The position numbers and the translations under genes are program-made. A DNA stretch of 5,466 nucleotides from Pseudobdellovibrionaceae bacterium (GTDB lineage: Bacteria; Bdellovibrionota; Bdellovibrionia; Bdellovibrionales; JAMPXM01): assembly GCA_913774795.1 (NCBI GenBank), contig CAJYIL010000234.1:1-5466 (forward strand), in the 5' to 3' direction. Shown piece by piece: positions 4,619 through 5,466 of the stretch (its first letter is position 1; every line of letters begins with the position of its first letter). Under the pieces are notes generated by a model. That model made no database searches, was not told the DNA's origin, and saw only the letters and a list, made by a program, of their open reading frames with translations.

Positions 4619-5466
4619 ATGTCTAACACCACGCAATTTGATCTCTTAATTCGCGGCGGAACTTGTTTGATCCCGTCGGCCCAGGACCCCGAACAACTCA
4701 CGCGCGTTCGCACGATGATCGGCGTGAAGGACGGCAAAATCGCGGCCATCGGCGACGACATCGGCACCGATGCCAAAGAGATTTTCGATGCTTCAAGTCT
4801 CTACGTCTTACCAGGCGCCATCGACAGCCAAGTTCACTTTCGCGAACCCGGCCTGACTCACAAAGAAGATCTCGAATCCGGAACAAGAGGCGCGGCACTC
4901 GGCGGAATTACGGCGATCTACGAGATGCCGAACACGAAACCGTCGACGACGACGAAAGAGCAATTCGCCGAAAAATTGCGTCTCGCGGAGAATCGTTGCT
5001 GGACCGACTTCGCTTTCTTCATCGGCGCCACTCCGGAGAATGTCGACACCATCGGAGGACTCGAGCTTCATCCTAACTGCTGCGCCGTCAAAATCTTTAT
5101 GGGCTCATCGACCGGCACGCTCCTCCTTGAAGACGACGAAAACTTAAGAAAAATTCTCGCGGCCGGCCGCAGACGAGTCGCCATTCACTCAGAAGACGAG
5201 CCGCGCTTAAGAGAGCGTCGCAAACTCGTCGAAGGCAAAAACGATCCGAAACTCCACCCGTTCTGGAGAGATGAACTCACCGCGATCACATCGACTCAGC
5301 GACTCCTCAAGATTGCGCGCGAAACGAGACGTCCCGTTCACGTGCTTCACGTGACGACCGCAGAAGAGATGGACATCCTTCGCCAGTCCAAAGACATCGC
5401 GACCTGCGAAGTCACTCCACAGCACCTGACTCTCGCCGGCCCTGAGGCCTACGAGCGACTCGGCAC
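4619..5466 (+). CDS. pyrC: Dihydroorotase, N-terminal 282 residues (cut by window end)
   Basis: Dihydroorotase interconverts N-carbamoyl-L-aspartate and L-dihydroorotate in de novo pyrimidine synthesis, in the cytoplasm. Family landmarks appear in order: FDLLIRGG (7-14), the metal-site segment PGAIDSQVHFREPG (65-78), the substrate-loop MPNTKP (103-108), AVKIFMGSSTG (156-166) with Lys158 as a candidate carboxylated metal bridge, AIHSEDE (188-194) with His190, and HVLHVTTAEE (241-250) with His244. The catalytic Asp expected near residue 300 or beyond lies outside the window. The first His of the usual HxH motif is Gln71; His73 and Arg75 are kept. From memory, a DxQVHFREPG variant is usual in Bacteroidetes-type dihydroorotases, so this is probably a subtype, not decay. 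Allantoinase or dihydropyrimidinase is less likely given REPG and MPNT. The ATG at 4619 fits the family N-terminus; GTG 4613 is also in frame. No clear ribosome binding site is visible. Confidence 0.88.
   Translation, partial: MSNTTQFDLLIRGGTCLIPSAQDPEQLTRVRTMIGVKDGKIAAIGDDIGTDAKEIFDASSLYVLPGAIDSQVHFREPGLTHKEDLESGTRGAALGGITAIYEMPNTKPSTTTKEQFAEKLRLAENRCWTDFAFFIGATPENVDTIGGLELHPNCCAVKIFMGSSTGTLLLEDDENLRKILAAGRRRVAIHSEDEPRLRERRKLVEGKNDPKLHPFWRDELTAITSTQRLLKIARETRRPVHVLHVTTAEEMDILRQSKDIATCEVTPQHLTLAGPEAYERLG

Overview
This window looks like chromosomal DNA from a Gram-negative bacterium, most likely a member of the Bdellovibrionota or a relative. The main clue is a complete regulator-like protein of the TIGR02147 family, a family I know mainly from Bdellovibrio-type bacteria and Fibrobacter. 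Three genes encode apparent Sec signal peptides, which also fits a Gram-negative lifestyle rich in exported proteins. The lineage is an inference from family content; there is no rRNA or other marker here. I see no tRNA, CRISPR array, transposase or phage gene.

Left block (1-1410, all minus strand). Reading leftward, a 222-residue exported protein with six cysteines is followed by a 200-residue exported protein with four cysteines. The first nine codons of a third gene then run off the left edge behind a very strong ribosome binding site. The gaps are 66 and 44 bases, so this is probably an operon. I recognise neither exported protein.

Control region and regulator (1411-2386). A 160-base divergent intergenic region separates that operon from the TIGR02147 gene on the plus strand. 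It carries a credible sigma70-type promoter (TTGAAT, 16 bases, GATAAT), a perfect 17-bp dyad starting at the last base of the -10 box, two near-identical A6-tract direct repeats exactly 30 bp apart, and a second 12-bp dyad closer to the operon. Together these suggest an operator for the regulator, controlling itself and perhaps the divergent exported proteins. This is the most interesting candidate system in the window.

Envelope pair (2388-4504, minus strand). A membrane-anchored, alanine-rich coiled-coil protein with repeated short acidic helical motifs is followed, through an ATGA stop/start overlap, by an exported HEAT-repeat protein. The two are probably translationally coupled and may work together, but their role is unknown. 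The HEAT gene and the regulator gene converge with one base between their stop codons.

Right edge (4505-5466). After a 114-base divergent spacer, the 5' part of a dihydroorotase gene (de novo pyrimidine synthesis) runs off the window. Its usual HxH metal motif reads QxH, while the other expected ligands within the visible part are present.
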